Source: JAWVZU01 sp033722075
GTDB lineage: Bacteria > Pseudomonadota > Gammaproteobacteria > Xanthomonadales > SZUA-38
Length of the DNA stretch: 25,403 bases
Assembly: GCA_033722075.1 (NCBI GenBank)
Contig: JAWVZU010000019.1
Span: 1 to 25,403 of the forward strand
Reading direction: 5' to 3'
The notes beneath the pieces were generated by a model. It was not told where the DNA came from. It made no database searches and saw only the letters and a list, made by a program, of their open reading frames with translations. Below, piece by piece: positions 14,083 through 23,375 of the stretch. The stretch's first letter is position 1. Each line of letters begins with the position of its first letter. The translations under genes were made by a program, and so were the position numbers.

Positions 14083-15429
14083 ATGCTCAGGAAATTTGCC
14101 CTCTCGCTCGCACTCTTCACCGTGGCGCTGCCGACCCTGGCAGCCCTTCCAGCCGAAGTCGACGGCGAACCGCTGCCGTCCATCGCTCCGGTCCTGGAGC
14201 GGGTCATGCCGGCCGTGGTGAACGTCCATTCCACGACGACCATCGCGAACCGGCACCCGTTTGCCGACGACCCGTTCTTCCGGCGTTTCTTCGGCGTACC
14301 CAGGGATCGCGTGGCTCGCAGCCTCGGTTCCGGTGTGATTGTCGACTCGGACGACGGGCTGATCCTGACCAACAACCACGTCATCGAGGGCGCGGACGAC
14401 ATCCGGGTGACGCTGGCGGACGGTACGGTGCTGACGGCCGAAGTCGTCGGAACCGACCCCGATACGGATCTTGCCCTTATTCGCGTCGCCGACGGCGACG
14501 GGCTCCAGGAACTCCCCCTGGCCGAATCGGACCGACTTCGGGTGGGTGATTTCGTGGTCGCCGTCGGCAATCCCTTCGGCCTGGGCCAGACGGTGACTTC
14601 GGGCATTGTCAGCGCTCTCGGTCGCCGCGGTCTGCGAGGCCTGAACTACCAGAACTTCATCCAGACCGACGCCTCCATCAATCCCGGCAATTCCGGCGGC
14701 GCGCTGGTGAACCTGCGCGGTGAGCTGATCGGAATCAATACCGCCATCTTCTCTCCCAGCGGTGGCAATGTGGGAATCGGGTTTGCCATCCCGTCCACGC
14801 TGGCCCGCTATGTCGTCGACGAACTGCTCGATCACGGCATCGTGCGTCGCGGCCGCCTCGGGGTCAGCCTGCAGGATCTGAACGAGGCCCTGGCGCGTGA
14901 ACTGGCGCTGGAGCAGCCGACCGGGGCACTGATTACCGGGACATTCCCGGATTCGGCCGCAGAGCGCGCGGGACTGGGCGCCGGGGATGTGGTCATCGCG
15001 GTCAACAACCTGCGCATCCTCACCGCCGCCGACCTGCGCAATGCCGAAGGGCTCTTGCCCGTGGGGCAGATCGCCCACGTCGAGTACTTTCGGGACGGTC
15101 GACTCAGGACCGTCGATATCGAAATCGAAGCGGTGCCTCTGAACCGGATCCACGGGGCGGCGGTCAACCGGCGCCTGTCCGGTGCACTGCTGGTTGACCT
15201 GGACGAGGAGACGGTGACGCAGACCGGACTCGATGGCGTCCTGATCGTCGAAGTCCAGCGCGGCAGCGCCGCCTACCGCGAGGGCCTTCGGCGCGGCGAC
15301 CTCATTCGTGGTCTCAACCAGAAGCCGGTCACGGGAATCGCCGACCTGCGCGCTCTCGCGGAAGACCAGGAGCGCCTCCTGCTCAACATGCTGCGGGGCC
15401 GGCGAAGCTTCCTTCTGCTGTTGGATTGA
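14083..15429 (+). CDS. degQ: DegQ/HtrA-family periplasmic serine protease
   Basis: A 448-residue periplasmic protease and chaperone of envelope quality control. Seen: a signal peptide (MLRKFALSLALFTVALPTLA) and a trypsin-like domain with the complete triad H99 (LTNNHVIEG), D129 (DTDLALI) and S204 (NPGNSGGAL). PDZ1 starts at about residue 250 (RRGRLGVSLQDL, then GAGDVVIAVN). A second PDZ occupies about 365-445 (GVLIVEVQRGSAAYREGLRRGDLIRGLN). Length and two-PDZ layout fit DegQ/MucD. The ATG at 14083 gives a clean signal peptide; its AAGG lies rather far upstream. It is transcribed divergently from nrdJa. The symbol is assigned by family, and DegP is not excluded. Confidence 0.9.
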   Translation: MLRKFALSLALFTVALPTLAALPAEVDGEPLPSIAPVLERVMPAVVNVHSTTTIANRHPFADDPFFRRFFGVPRDRVARSLGSGVIVDSDDGLILTNNHVIEGADDIRVTLADGTVLTAEVVGTDPDTDLALIRVADGDGLQELPLAESDRLRVGDFVVAVGNPFGLGQTVTSGIVSALGRRGLRGLNYQNFIQTDASINPGNSGGALVNLRGELIGINTAIFSPSGGNVGIGFAIPSTLARYVVDELLDHGIVRRGRLGVSLQDLNEALARELALEQPTGALITGTFPDSAAERAGLGAGDVVIAVNNLRILTAADLRNAEGLLPVGQIAHVEYFRDGRLRTVDIEIEAVPLNRIHGAAVNRRLSGALLVDLDEETVTQTGLDGVLIVEVQRGSAAYREGLRRGDLIRGLNQKPVTGIADLRALAEDQERLLLNMLRGRRSFLLLLD

Positions 15430-15544
15430 TCCTGCGGCAGGTGCTAATCTGCGTGCAGAAACTGTGCAGGCGCGCTACGGGCGATCGGACGCTGGGGGTT
15501 CGATACGGCGCGCCAAAAGACACAGCCAACGGGGAAGGAAATTC

Positions 15545-16426
15545 ATGACGCGGCGTTGCTTTTCTTATTTGGTGACGGGTCTGCTGCTACTGGCGGCAAC
15601 CGGACAAGGCTGGGCCCAGAATCTGAGCTATGTCGGCGACCTGGCCAGCACTCGTGCCTTCATGGCGGATCTTGCCCAGCTCTATCAGCTGCAGGGCGAA
15701 GGGGAAATTTCCGTGGATCTGACCACGGCCAGCGAAGCGCTGCGGCTCGCGGCAGCCGGTGAGGTCGACATGGGCGGCACCGCCCGATCTGCCGACGAAA
15801 CCAATGCCCAGGAACGTCGCGCAACCATGTACCCCATCGTTTGGGACGCGCTGGTGGTGGTCGTGAACCGGCAGAACCCGATCGTCAACATTTCCATTGC
15901 CCAGCTGCAGGATGTCTACGAGGGCAAGATCACCAACTGGAACCAGATGGGCGGAGACGACCAGGCCATCAATGTCATTGCCCACGATGACCCGGGCCAC
16001 GGCGTCGACACCAATCTCGCGGCCCTCCTGCTGGGCCGACCCAACGCCGAGCTTGCCGCAACTTCGCGGGTCGGCAACCTCGAACAACTCGGTGACGCCG
16101 TCGCCGCGGACCCCTTGGCACTCGGCGTTGCCACCTACAGTTCCGCCCGCAAGATGCCGGTCAAGATCCTCACCCTGGAGGGCCGCAGCGCCGCCTACCA
16201 GACCATCCAGTCCGGCGAATACCTGCTGTTTACGCCGCTCTACCTGGCCATTCGCGACAGCGGGCCCAACCGCCGTTACGTCCGGAACTTCCTCAAGTTT
16301 GCCGGCGGGTCGGATGCCAAGCGGATCCTGCGGCGCAATGGCGTCGTGCCCTACGCCGACGGTCTTGCCCTGGTTTCCCGCCAGCTGGACCGCGAACAGT
16401 TGCTGGAGCAGCTTCGCGGCGACTGA
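15545..16426 (+). CDS. PstS-like periplasmic phosphate-type substrate-binding protein (orphan)
   Basis: A 293-residue exported solute-binding protein of the PBP-like (PstS/SphX) family. Seen: a signal peptide (residues 1-25, ending GWAQ) and an N-terminal YVGDLASTRAFMADLAQLY in place of the usual G(S/A)(S/T)-ligand loop. VDMGGTARSADE matches the family's SR-ad-E ligand region. The segment IVNISIAQLQDVYEGKITNWNQMGG is a clear PstS signature. It ends in a helical tail. No pstC, pstA, pstB or phoU is nearby, so it may serve a distant transporter, signal phosphate status or bind a different oxyanion. A GGAAGGA ribosome-binding site lies just before the ATG. The 115-bp gap from the protease gene suggests a separate promoter, though none is obvious. 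Confidence 0.85.
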   Translation: MTRRCFSYLVTGLLLLAATGQGWAQNLSYVGDLASTRAFMADLAQLYQLQGEGEISVDLTTASEALRLAAAGEVDMGGTARSADETNAQERRATMYPIVWDALVVVVNRQNPIVNISIAQLQDVYEGKITNWNQMGGDDQAINVIAHDDPGHGVDTNLAALLLGRPNAELAATSRVGNLEQLGDAVAADPLALGVATYSSARKMPVKILTLEGRSAAYQTIQSGEYLLFTPLYLAIRDSGPNRRYVRNFLKFAGGSDAKRILRRNGVVPYADGLALVSRQLDREQLLEQLRGD

Positions 16427-16468
16427 TCGGGATCATCATCAGCAGTCCATCCTGCTACTCTGTAGCGC

Positions 16469-17161
16469 ATGATTCGCGCGCTGACCTTCGACCTTGACGA
16501 CACCTTGTGGCCCATCTCGCCGGTGATGCGAACGGCCGAGACGGTTTTGCGCGCCTGGTTCGTTCGCAATGCACCCCGAGTCGCCAAACGCTTCGACCGC
16601 GACGCCATGTGGGCCCTGCGCGGTGAATTGGTCGATGAAGCGCCCGAGCGGGCGCACGACCTTTCCGCACTGCGCAAGGCGGTGATCGAGCGCGCGCTGA
16701 CCCGCTGCGGCTATCCGGCCTCGATGGCGGACGAAGCCTATGACCTGTTCTACGCGGCGCGGCACGAAGTCTCCTTCTTCGAAGACGTGCTGCCCGCCCT
16801 GCGTCGCCTTGTCGACCATTACCCCATGGCGACCATCTCCAACGGCAGTGCCCGGGTCGAGCGACTGGGCCTAAGGGACTATTTCCGGTTCTCGGTCTTT
16901 CCGCACGAGGTCAGTCGACCCAAGCCGCACGTCGAAATGTTCGAGCTGGCCGCCGAGCGTTTCGGCCTGGAACCGGCCGAGATTCTCCACGTCGGCGACA
17001 ACCTGGATCACGACATCGTCGGCGCTCGCGAAGCTGGATTCCAGGTGGTCTGGGTCAACCGCAACGCCCACCCGGCCGTCGAAGGCGTGGAATCGGTCGC
17101 ATGCCTGAACGAACTGGCGGACTCCCTCCTGGCGGACACAGGCGCAGCCCTCGAACGCTGA
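16469..17161 (+). CDS. HAD-superfamily phosphatase (YigB-like)
   Basis: A 230-residue cytoplasmic phosphohydrolase of the haloacid dehalogenase superfamily. All motifs are visible: motif I FDLDDTLW with nucleophile D8 and acid/base D10, motif II TISNGS (S124), motif III K152 in SRPKPHVEMF, and motif IV VGDNLDHD (D177). The helical insertion between motif I and II is a C1-type cap. The layout resembles YigB, which acts on FMN and other small phosphates; the substrate is inferred. No ribosome-binding site precedes ATG 16469, but the motif I position fixes the start. It converges on the lectin-like gene with only 8 bp between. Confidence 0.85.
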   Translation: MIRALTFDLDDTLWPISPVMRTAETVLRAWFVRNAPRVAKRFDRDAMWALRGELVDEAPERAHDLSALRKAVIERALTRCGYPASMADEAYDLFYAARHEVSFFEDVLPALRRLVDHYPMATISNGSARVERLGLRDYFRFSVFPHEVSRPKPHVEMFELAAERFGLEPAEILHVGDNLDHDIVGAREAGFQVVWVNRNAHPAVEGVESVACLNELADSLLADTGAALER

Positions 17162-17169
17162 AGGGCAGT

Positions 17170-17640
17170 TCAGGGGTGAGCGGCCTGTTCCCAGACCTGT
17201 CCCACCACATCTTTCTTACAGGCGGCATTGACCACCTTCGCGTCCGCTTTCGGAGTGTTGCCCTTGATCTGCAGGCATTTCCCGTCCGCGTTGACGAGGC
17301 GCTTGGCATCGTCGTGGGTCCAGCTCTTGACGTCGCTCGCATCGCAATCGGCAAGTTTGCCAACAGCCACGCAGCGCCCTGAGTTGGCAACCAGGCGACG
17401 CTTGTCGTCGAACTTCCACTTCTGGGTGGCCTCGTCCGAGCAGGCTTTGACAACCAGACCATCATCCGACGTGTCCAGACAGAAGTCTCCCTTTGCCTTG
17501 AACCGCCTCGGGGCGTCCTCCGCGATCTCGTGGCCTTGCTGCTGCATTGTCTTGAGGGCATCCTTGTTGAACTCCGTCGCTTGGGCGGAGGTCCCGAGCG
17601 CTGCTGCCAGCGTCATCACTGCAAACCGCTGTATCATCAT
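17170..17640 (-). CDS. Small secreted ricin-B-type beta-trefoil protein
   Basis: A 156-residue exported protein. Seen: a signal peptide (MMIQRFAVMTLAAALGTSAQA), a short helical linker and then three similar repeats of about 35-40 residues. Each repeat has a Cys pair: CLDTSDDGLVVKAC, CVAVGKLADC, and CLQIKG...AAC. QKWKF and QVWEQ are QxW-type motifs, and SWTHDD is the degenerate middle copy. This is the plan of a single beta-trefoil, a fold that usually binds carbohydrate. No catalytic domain is attached, so it could be a free lectin or an inhibitor; the ligand is unknown. ATG 17640 is chosen because AGGAG lies 6 nt upstream. The ATG at 17646 abuts that site. It is divergent from tamB. Confidence 0.7.
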   Translation of the reverse strand: MMIQRFAVMTLAAALGTSAQATEFNKDALKTMQQQGHEIAEDAPRRFKAKGDFCLDTSDDGLVVKACSDEATQKWKFDDKRRLVANSGRCVAVGKLADCDASDVKSWTHDDAKRLVNADGKCLQIKGNTPKADAKVVNAACKKDVVGQVWEQAAHP

Positions 17641-17733
17641 CTCCATCTCCTGGTGTCAGAACTGTCGTAGTGCTCAATCGCCCCCTGACAATACAAGGCC
17701 CGATCGCTCTTGACTGCTGAAATCGATACTTCC

Positions 17734-20700
17734 ATGCCCGCACCACGGAAAATTGCCCGGTACGCAGTGGGGGTATTCGGGAGCTTGTTGCTTCTTGCCT
17801 TGCTGGTTCTTGGAGCGCTGGCGGGGCTGATTAGTTCCGAGACCGGGACGCGATTCCTGGCCGAACGGGCGAAGCATTGGCTCGGAGATGCGGTGAGCTG
17901 GGAGACACTCGATGGCCGTATCGTGGGCCCCCTGGCGATGAGCGGACTCCAGGTCTCCCTGCCCGGAATCAACCTGGACCTCGCCCAGCTCGAACTCGAC
18001 TGGGAGCCCGGCGCACTGCTGCAGGGAGAACTGCGCATCACCCGGCTCGAGGCCGAGTCTGGCAGCCTGTCACTCAACCCCGGCGACGAGCCCGCTTCCA
18101 GCCAGCCCTTCGATCCGTCGGCCCTGAGGGCACCGCTGGATATCCGGCTCTCCGAAGTCCGGTTGCGAGACTGGTCGATCTCACAGCCCGACGCGCCGAC
18201 GCAGCAAATCGACTCCCTGGACCTGGAAGCGACGCTGGAGGGAGAAGCGCTCTCGCTGCAGCGTTTCGAACTCCGGCTGCCCGAGGGCGGGCTTGCCATG
18301 AGCGGGGAGACCGCGATGCGCGCGAAGATGCCGCTGCGGCTGGAGGCCGCCTGGGAGTGGCGCCTGCCGAAGCCCGCCGAAGCCGACACCGCCATGGCGG
18401 CTGGCTCGTCCGATCCGCTTCGTGGCGAGCTGAGCCTCGACGGCGCACTGGACTGGGGCGCTGCCATCGGTGTCGATCTCCGCTACCAGGTCCGCATCGA
18501 GGGCGTGGATGCCCTCGCCCCCGAACTGCCGAGCAAACTGTCACTCGACGGTCGCCTTGCGGGGGAACAGCAGGGCGCCGGGGCCAGCATCGAGGCATTC
18601 ACATTCGACCTGGTCGATACGCCGCTGACCCTTGAATTCGCCGGTAAGCTGGAAAGGCTGGACACCGCATCCCCGGTCGCCGATCTCGAGCTGGCCTGGC
18701 AGGACCTGCAGTGGCCGCTGACCGGAGACGAACCCATCGTGCGCAGCACGCGCGGCGAGCTGGCGATCGTTGGAAGCGTCGATGGCTACAACCTGGACCT
18801 CGCTGCCGACGTCGCTGCTTCCGGGCTCCCGCCGGGTCAGTGGGAGCTCCGCGGCCGGGGTGACCAGACGACACTGATGCTCGAGGCGCTACGCGGTCAG
18901 GTCCTGGGCGGCGAGCTCCGCACCCGCGGTACCGTCGGCTGGGATCCCGTCCCGAGCTGGGAACTCCACGTCGTGGGCGAGGCGCTGGACCCCGGTGCCG
19001 TGCTCGAAGAAGTCCACGGCGAACTGGCGCTCGCGATGGACACTACAGGCACCTTCGACACGGACACCGGGCTCAGCGCAGAGGTGGCGCTGCACGAGTT
19101 GCGCGGCCTGCTGATGGATCGCCCCTTGCAGGCCTCGGCCGTCGCCCGCCTTGCCGGCGAGACGGTGGCGATGGATTCGGTCACCCTCGCCAGTGAGGGC
19201 AACACGCTGAGTACCAGCGGCGAGCTCGCGCCGGACCAGCTGACCCTGGACTGGAATTTGGACGCGGCGAATCCCGGCGCGCTGCTTCCCGGTGCACAGG
19301 GACACCTCAACGCGAAGGGCAAGGTGACAGGGACTCCGGATACCCCCCGGCTGGCCGCTACCTTCGAGAGCACGGCGCTGGCGCTGGAAGATTTGACCGT
19401 GGCCAGGGCCGAAGGCTCGGTGGAGGCCGGTCTCGACCCGGAGGAGCCCCTGGCGCTCGCGTTGATCCTTGGACCGGTAAGAAGCGGCGAGCAGACCATT
19501 CTCCAGGACGCCCGCCTGGAGGTCCAGGGCAAGCTTGCCGCACACGAATTGTCGCTGGAGGCGGATACCGCCGGCGAGCGCTTGACGCTCGGCCTCGACG
19601 GCGGCCTCGATGCCGAGCTGACGACCTGGTCGGGACGGCTGAACCGGTTGTCGCTGGAAACCGATGGCTACGGCCGCTGGCACCTGCTGGCACCGGCCGA
19701 CCTGACCCTGAGCGAGGAGACCGTCGCCCTCGACGAGAGCTGTCTTGAGCGGGAGAACGAGGGCGGTGAGGTCTGCCTTGGGGCCCGTCGGGCGGAGGCG
19801 GGACAGAGTAGCCTGAGCGCATCGTTGCAGGATCTGCCGGTTGCGTCGTTCCTCCCCGCCATGACCGGTGCACTGGCGGGTGAGGCGCAGGCCACCCTGG
19901 CCGCAGACGGTCGCATGGACATGGAGGCGAATTTTCGCCTGACCCCTGGTGAGGTCCGGGTGCCCATGGGAGATAGCGAGGAGAGCCTGCCTCACGGCGG
20001 TGGCGAACTGCGGCTGACCGTAGACCCCGAGGGGCTCCTCGCCGATCTTCGCTTCGCAGCGCCGGAGGAAGGGCAGGTGGTCGCCGAGGTCCGTCTGCCT
20101 CGGTTCACGACGCTGCCGCCGACGAACGTGCAGCCCCTGGCCGGGCGGGCGCAGGCGAACCTGCCCCGTCTCGACATGCTCGCCGCATGGGTGCCCGAAC
20201 TGGCGTCGACCGCCGGGCGCCTGGACGCCAACCTCGACCTGGCAGGCACCCTCGAGCAGCCCGAAGTGACGGGTGAGCTGAACCTGGCCGGGGGACAGGC
20301 CGACATCCCCATGGCTGGACTTGCGCTGCGCGAGATCGAACTCGAGATCGCCAGCGATCCGGGCCGGCCGGGCAATCTCGATATCCGCGGCGACTTGCGC
20401 TCGGGCGAGGGGCGGCTGCGGATCAAAGGTGAGGCCGACCCGGCTGCCGGCACCTTCTCGCTCGAAGTGGCGGGCCAGCGCCTGGCAGCGTACGACACGC
20501 CCGACGCCCGGGTCCTGTTGTCGCCCGACCTGCAGGTGGGTTGGCGCGATGAAACGCTGCACCTTCGTGGGAGCCTCACCATCCCGAAGGCGGCGATCAC
20601 CCCTCAGCTGTCGCTGCGCTCGGCGGCCGCGCCCGACGCGGCGGGCGCCGCCGATACGCCGGGACAGGTCCTGGCCCCCTCGCCGGACGTCGTGATCGTC

Positions 20701-21348
20701 AACGCCGGTGAGGACGAGCAGCCGGAACCAGCGCCGGCCGCCGCGCCATTCGTCATCGACAGTCAGGTGCGGGTAGCCCTGGGGGACCAGGTCAGCGTCG
20801 ATGCGCTGGGCTTTCGGAGCCGGCTCACCGGTGCCGTGACCTTCACCCATTCGCCCGACCGGGATTCGCTGATACCGATCGCCAAGGGTCAGTTCGAGGT
20901 GCGTGATGGGACATTCCGGGCCTTCGGACAGGACCTCGAGATCGAGACCGGCCAGCTGATCTTCCCAACCGTGCCGGCGACCGAACCCGAACTCAACGTG
21001 CGCGCGGTCCGCTGGATCCAGGATGATCCCGAGGTCACCGCCGCCGGCGTGCTGGTCACCGGGCCCGCTACCCAGCCGGTGCTTACCCTGTTTTCGCGCC
21101 CGCAGCTGGAGGATCCAAGCGAGATTCAATCCTATCTGCTCACGGGTTCCTCCCCGGGGGATCGAAGCAACGTGCTCAGCGTCGGAACCTACCTGTCCCC
21201 GAGGTTCTACGTGGGCTACGGTTACAACGTGCTGGAGAGCACCAGCGAGTTCAATTCCCTGTTCAACATCACACCCCGCTACGGGATCAGCGCCAACGTG
21301 GGCGAAGCCGACAGCAACATCAATCTGACCGTGACCTATGAGAACTGA
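17734..21348 (+). CDS. tamB: Translocation and assembly module protein TamB (AsmA-like, DUF490)
   Basis: A 1204-residue inner-membrane-anchored protein that spans the periplasm as a lipid-conducting beta-taco groove and cooperates with TamA. Seen: one N-terminal membrane helix (about residues 12-36), then long repetitive beta-strand sequence with recurring L-G-EL and DL-L patterns. The C-terminal TamB/DUF490 domain (about the last 350 residues) includes the family ending SYLLTGSSPGDRSN...SPRFYVGYG...NLTVTYEN. A Pro/Ala-rich insert lies near residues 965-1010. Length is close to E. coli TamB (about 1260). ATG 17734 is preferred; an in-frame TTG at 17710 would add eight residues, and neither has a clear ribosome-binding site. 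Its end overlaps tamA by 11 bp. Confidence 0.92.
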   Translation: MPAPRKIARYAVGVFGSLLLLALLVLGALAGLISSETGTRFLAERAKHWLGDAVSWETLDGRIVGPLAMSGLQVSLPGINLDLAQLELDWEPGALLQGELRITRLEAESGSLSLNPGDEPASSQPFDPSALRAPLDIRLSEVRLRDWSISQPDAPTQQIDSLDLEATLEGEALSLQRFELRLPEGGLAMSGETAMRAKMPLRLEAAWEWRLPKPAEADTAMAAGSSDPLRGELSLDGALDWGAAIGVDLRYQVRIEGVDALAPELPSKLSLDGRLAGEQQGAGASIEAFTFDLVDTPLTLEFAGKLERLDTASPVADLELAWQDLQWPLTGDEPIVRSTRGELAIVGSVDGYNLDLAADVAASGLPPGQWELRGRGDQTTLMLEALRGQVLGGELRTRGTVGWDPVPSWELHVVGEALDPGAVLEEVHGELALAMDTTGTFDTDTGLSAEVALHELRGLLMDRPLQASAVARLAGETVAMDSVTLASEGNTLSTSGELAPDQLTLDWNLDAANPGALLPGAQGHLNAKGKVTGTPDTPRLAATFESTALALEDLTVARAEGSVEAGLDPEEPLALALILGPVRSGEQTILQDARLEVQGKLAAHELSLEADTAGERLTLGLDGGLDAELTTWSGRLNRLSLETDGYGRWHLLAPADLTLSEETVALDESCLERENEGGEVCLGARRAEAGQSSLSASLQDLPVASFLPAMTGALAGEAQATLAADGRMDMEANFRLTPGEVRVPMGDSEESLPHGGGELRLTVDPEGLLADLRFAAPEEGQVVAEVRLPRFTTLPPTNVQPLAGRAQANLPRLDMLAAWVPELASTAGRLDANLDLAGTLEQPEVTGELNLAGGQADIPMAGLALREIELEIASDPGRPGNLDIRGDLRSGEGRLRIKGEADPAAGTFSLEVAGQRLAAYDTPDARVLLSPDLQVGWRDETLHLRGSLTIPKAAITPQLSLRSAAAPDAAGAADTPGQVLAPSPDVVIVNAGEDEQPEPAPAAAPFVIDSQVRVALGDQVSVDALGFRSRLTGAVTFTHSPDRDSLIPIAKGQFEVRDGTFRAFGQDLEIETGQLIFPTVPATEPELNVRAVRWIQDDPEVTAAGVLVTGPATQPVLTLFSRPQLEDPSEIQSYLLTGSSPGDRSNVLSVGTYLSPRFYVGYGYNVLESTSEFNSLFNITPRYGISANVGEADSNINLTVTYEN

Positions 21349-23257
21349 TTCAGCAGGGACGATCCCGCGCCGTTTTCGCTCCCACTTCCGGGCCCTTTGG
21401 GTGCTGGCGGCGATGCTGCCGCCCTTTGGCGTTTTAGCAGCCGTCGAAGTCACCATCGAGGGTGTCTCCGGTGAAGCCCGGGAGAACGTGCAGGCTGCAC
21501 TGCGCCTGAATCGACACCGTAACGACCCCGATTTGGACGGCGACACCATCCGCGAGCTTCACGACACGGCCGAGGCGGAGATTCGGCGGGCGCTGGAACC
21601 CTTCGGCCATTACCGCCCGTCCATCGAGAGTGAGCTCCGGCCGCCGGGGCCCCAGGGTAAGGCCTGGGCCGCCCGCTACGAAATCGACCCGGGTCCGCCG
21701 GTGCCCATTGGAGAGATCGACATCCGGATCACCGGCCCCGGTGCCGAAGACCCCGAGTTGGTGGAACTGGTGCAGTCGGTCCCGCTGGCGGAAGGCCAAC
21801 CGTTCCGGCACGTCGAGTACGAGCGCGCCAAGCAGGAGCTGTTGACCGAAATCCGCAATCGCGGCTATCGGCAAGCGGATTTCGGCGAACGCCGGGTGGA
21901 AGTGGATGTCGCGGCCTACAGCGCGAGCATCCGGCTCGCCATCGACACCGGGCCGTTGCATGTCATCGGTGAAATCGTCTTCAAGCAGTCGCTGTTCGCG
22001 CAAGATTTCCTGAACCGGTACCTGGTGCTGGAACCGGGAGCTCCGTTCGACCAGGGTGCGATCGTCGAGCAGCGCCGTGTGTTGACTCGCAGCGGGTACT
22101 TCGAAGAGGTCGTGATCGAGCAGCGTGAACCCGAGACCGACAGCCAGGCGGCGATACCGATGACCATCGCCCTGACCCCCTCCAAGCCCAACCGATACCG
22201 CCTGCAGCTGGGCTGGGGCACGGATACGGGGGCCGGCGTCCAGGGAGACTGGAACCGTCGCTACCTGGGTCGCTACGGTCATCACTTCAACTTCGGCGCC
22301 ACCGCGGTACAGGATCAGACTCGCCTGGCGGCGGATCTCCGCTACAACATCCCCCTGGATCCTCTGGCCCAGGAGCGCCTCGAGCTGACCGCACGCCACC
22401 AGAGCCGCGGCCTGGACTTCGAGGACGTGGAACTGGATGAGGGGGGCGAAACCCGCATCATCAACAATCTGATTTCGGCCTTCTGGCATCTGCCCGAACG
22501 GTCGTGGGGCGATTTCGAAGTCCGCGGTCGTGCCGGCCTGAGCTATGTAAACGAATCCTACGACATCTTCGAGATCCTCTTCGGCAATCTCCCGGAAGAT
22601 ACACAGCAGATCATCATCGACGCGATCGGCCAGGAAGCGTTCGAAACGCTGGCGCCCAGCTACGAGGCAGTGGTTCCGAGCTTCCGGCTGATCGCCCGAC
22701 GAGCGAACGACGACCTCTTCATCCGCCGCGGCGACTATTTCGATCTCGAGCTCCTCGTTGCCGACGGGGCCGTAGGCTCGAACGTCGATTTCCGTCAATT
22801 ACGATTCAACAGCTGGACCATCCGACCGATGGGCGACGCCGGGCGCCTGCTGCTGCGCACGGCCGCGGGCTATTCCGACGCCGAGACCCGCAACGTCCTG
22901 GGCGTCGATTTCAACCGCATGCCGGAGTACTACGAATTCCGGGCCGGCGGCGCCCGCAGTGTGCGGGGCTATCGCTTCGAAGAGCTGTTCCCCGCCAATG
23001 CGATCACCGGCGGCAAGCACCAGCTGGTCGGCAGCCTCGAATACGAGCACCGGATCACGCCCGACTGGAGCGTGGCCGCTTTCGTCGATGCGGGCAACGC
23101 GTTCAATGACCTGGACGACATCAACGAGAAATACGGTGCCGGACTTGGGGCGCGCTTTCGCTCCCCGGTCGGCGTTGCGCGCGTGGACCTGGCCTTCCCG
23201 CTGGACGACTCGGAGGACTCCTTCCAGGTCTACATTACGGTGGGACCGGAGTTTTAG
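21338..23257 (+). CDS. tamA: Translocation and assembly module outer-membrane protein TamA (Omp85 family)
   Basis: A 639-residue Omp85-family barrel partner of TamB. Seen: a signal peptide (residues 1-35, ending VLAA) and three POTRA-like modules to about residue 275. A 16-strand-type barrel follows, with the lid-lock motif VRGYRF (about 541-546) and a C-terminal strand ending in Phe (VYITVGPEF). It is somewhat longer than E. coli TamA (577), the excess lying in an acidic barrel loop near residues 410-450. ATG 21338 lies inside the tamB coding end, implying translational coupling. TamB comes first here, whereas E. coli has tamA first. A single-gene BamA paralogue is excluded by three rather than five POTRA modules. 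Confidence 0.92.
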   Translation: MRTDSAGTIPRRFRSHFRALWVLAAMLPPFGVLAAVEVTIEGVSGEARENVQAALRLNRHRNDPDLDGDTIRELHDTAEAEIRRALEPFGHYRPSIESELRPPGPQGKAWAARYEIDPGPPVPIGEIDIRITGPGAEDPELVELVQSVPLAEGQPFRHVEYERAKQELLTEIRNRGYRQADFGERRVEVDVAAYSASIRLAIDTGPLHVIGEIVFKQSLFAQDFLNRYLVLEPGAPFDQGAIVEQRRVLTRSGYFEEVVIEQREPETDSQAAIPMTIALTPSKPNRYRLQLGWGTDTGAGVQGDWNRRYLGRYGHHFNFGATAVQDQTRLAADLRYNIPLDPLAQERLELTARHQSRGLDFEDVELDEGGETRIINNLISAFWHLPERSWGDFEVRGRAGLSYVNESYDIFEILFGNLPEDTQQIIIDAIGQEAFETLAPSYEAVVPSFRLIARRANDDLFIRRGDYFDLELLVADGAVGSNVDFRQLRFNSWTIRPMGDAGRLLLRTAAGYSDAETRNVLGVDFNRMPEYYEFRAGGARSVRGYRFEELFPANAITGGKHQLVGSLEYEHRITPDWSVAAFVDAGNAFNDLDDINEKYGAGLGARFRSPVGVARVDLAFPLDDSEDSFQVYITVGPEF

Positions 23258-23318
23258 CCGGATGGGGTCCGATCGGGCTAGCGCTGAACTCCCGGAATAA
23301 AATGGCTTACGGGCTTGC

Positions 23319-23364
23319 TTGAAGACAAGGAGCAGGCTCCTTACAATTTGACTCAAAGTAAGGA
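23319..23364 (+). promoter_or_regulatory. Promoter with nested operator of the vapBC-type locus
   Basis: TTGAAG (23319-23324) and TACAAT (23342-23347) form a promoter with 17-bp spacing. The palindrome AAGGAGCAGGCTCCTT (23327-23342) fills the spacer. A second inverted repeat, TCCTTAC (23338-23344) against GTAAGGA (23358-23364), shares an arm with it. Its right arm includes the AAGGA ribosome-binding site. This fits autorepression by the antitoxin dimer. Confidence 0.65.
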
Positions 23365-23375
23365 ATCAGTCGGCC

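Noticed and set aside
18889..21549. An 886-codon minus-strand frame antisense to tamB and tamA.
   Set aside because: Strand bias of the real genes creates it. The His/Arg/Gln-rich translation matches nothing, and TamB features are clear on plus.
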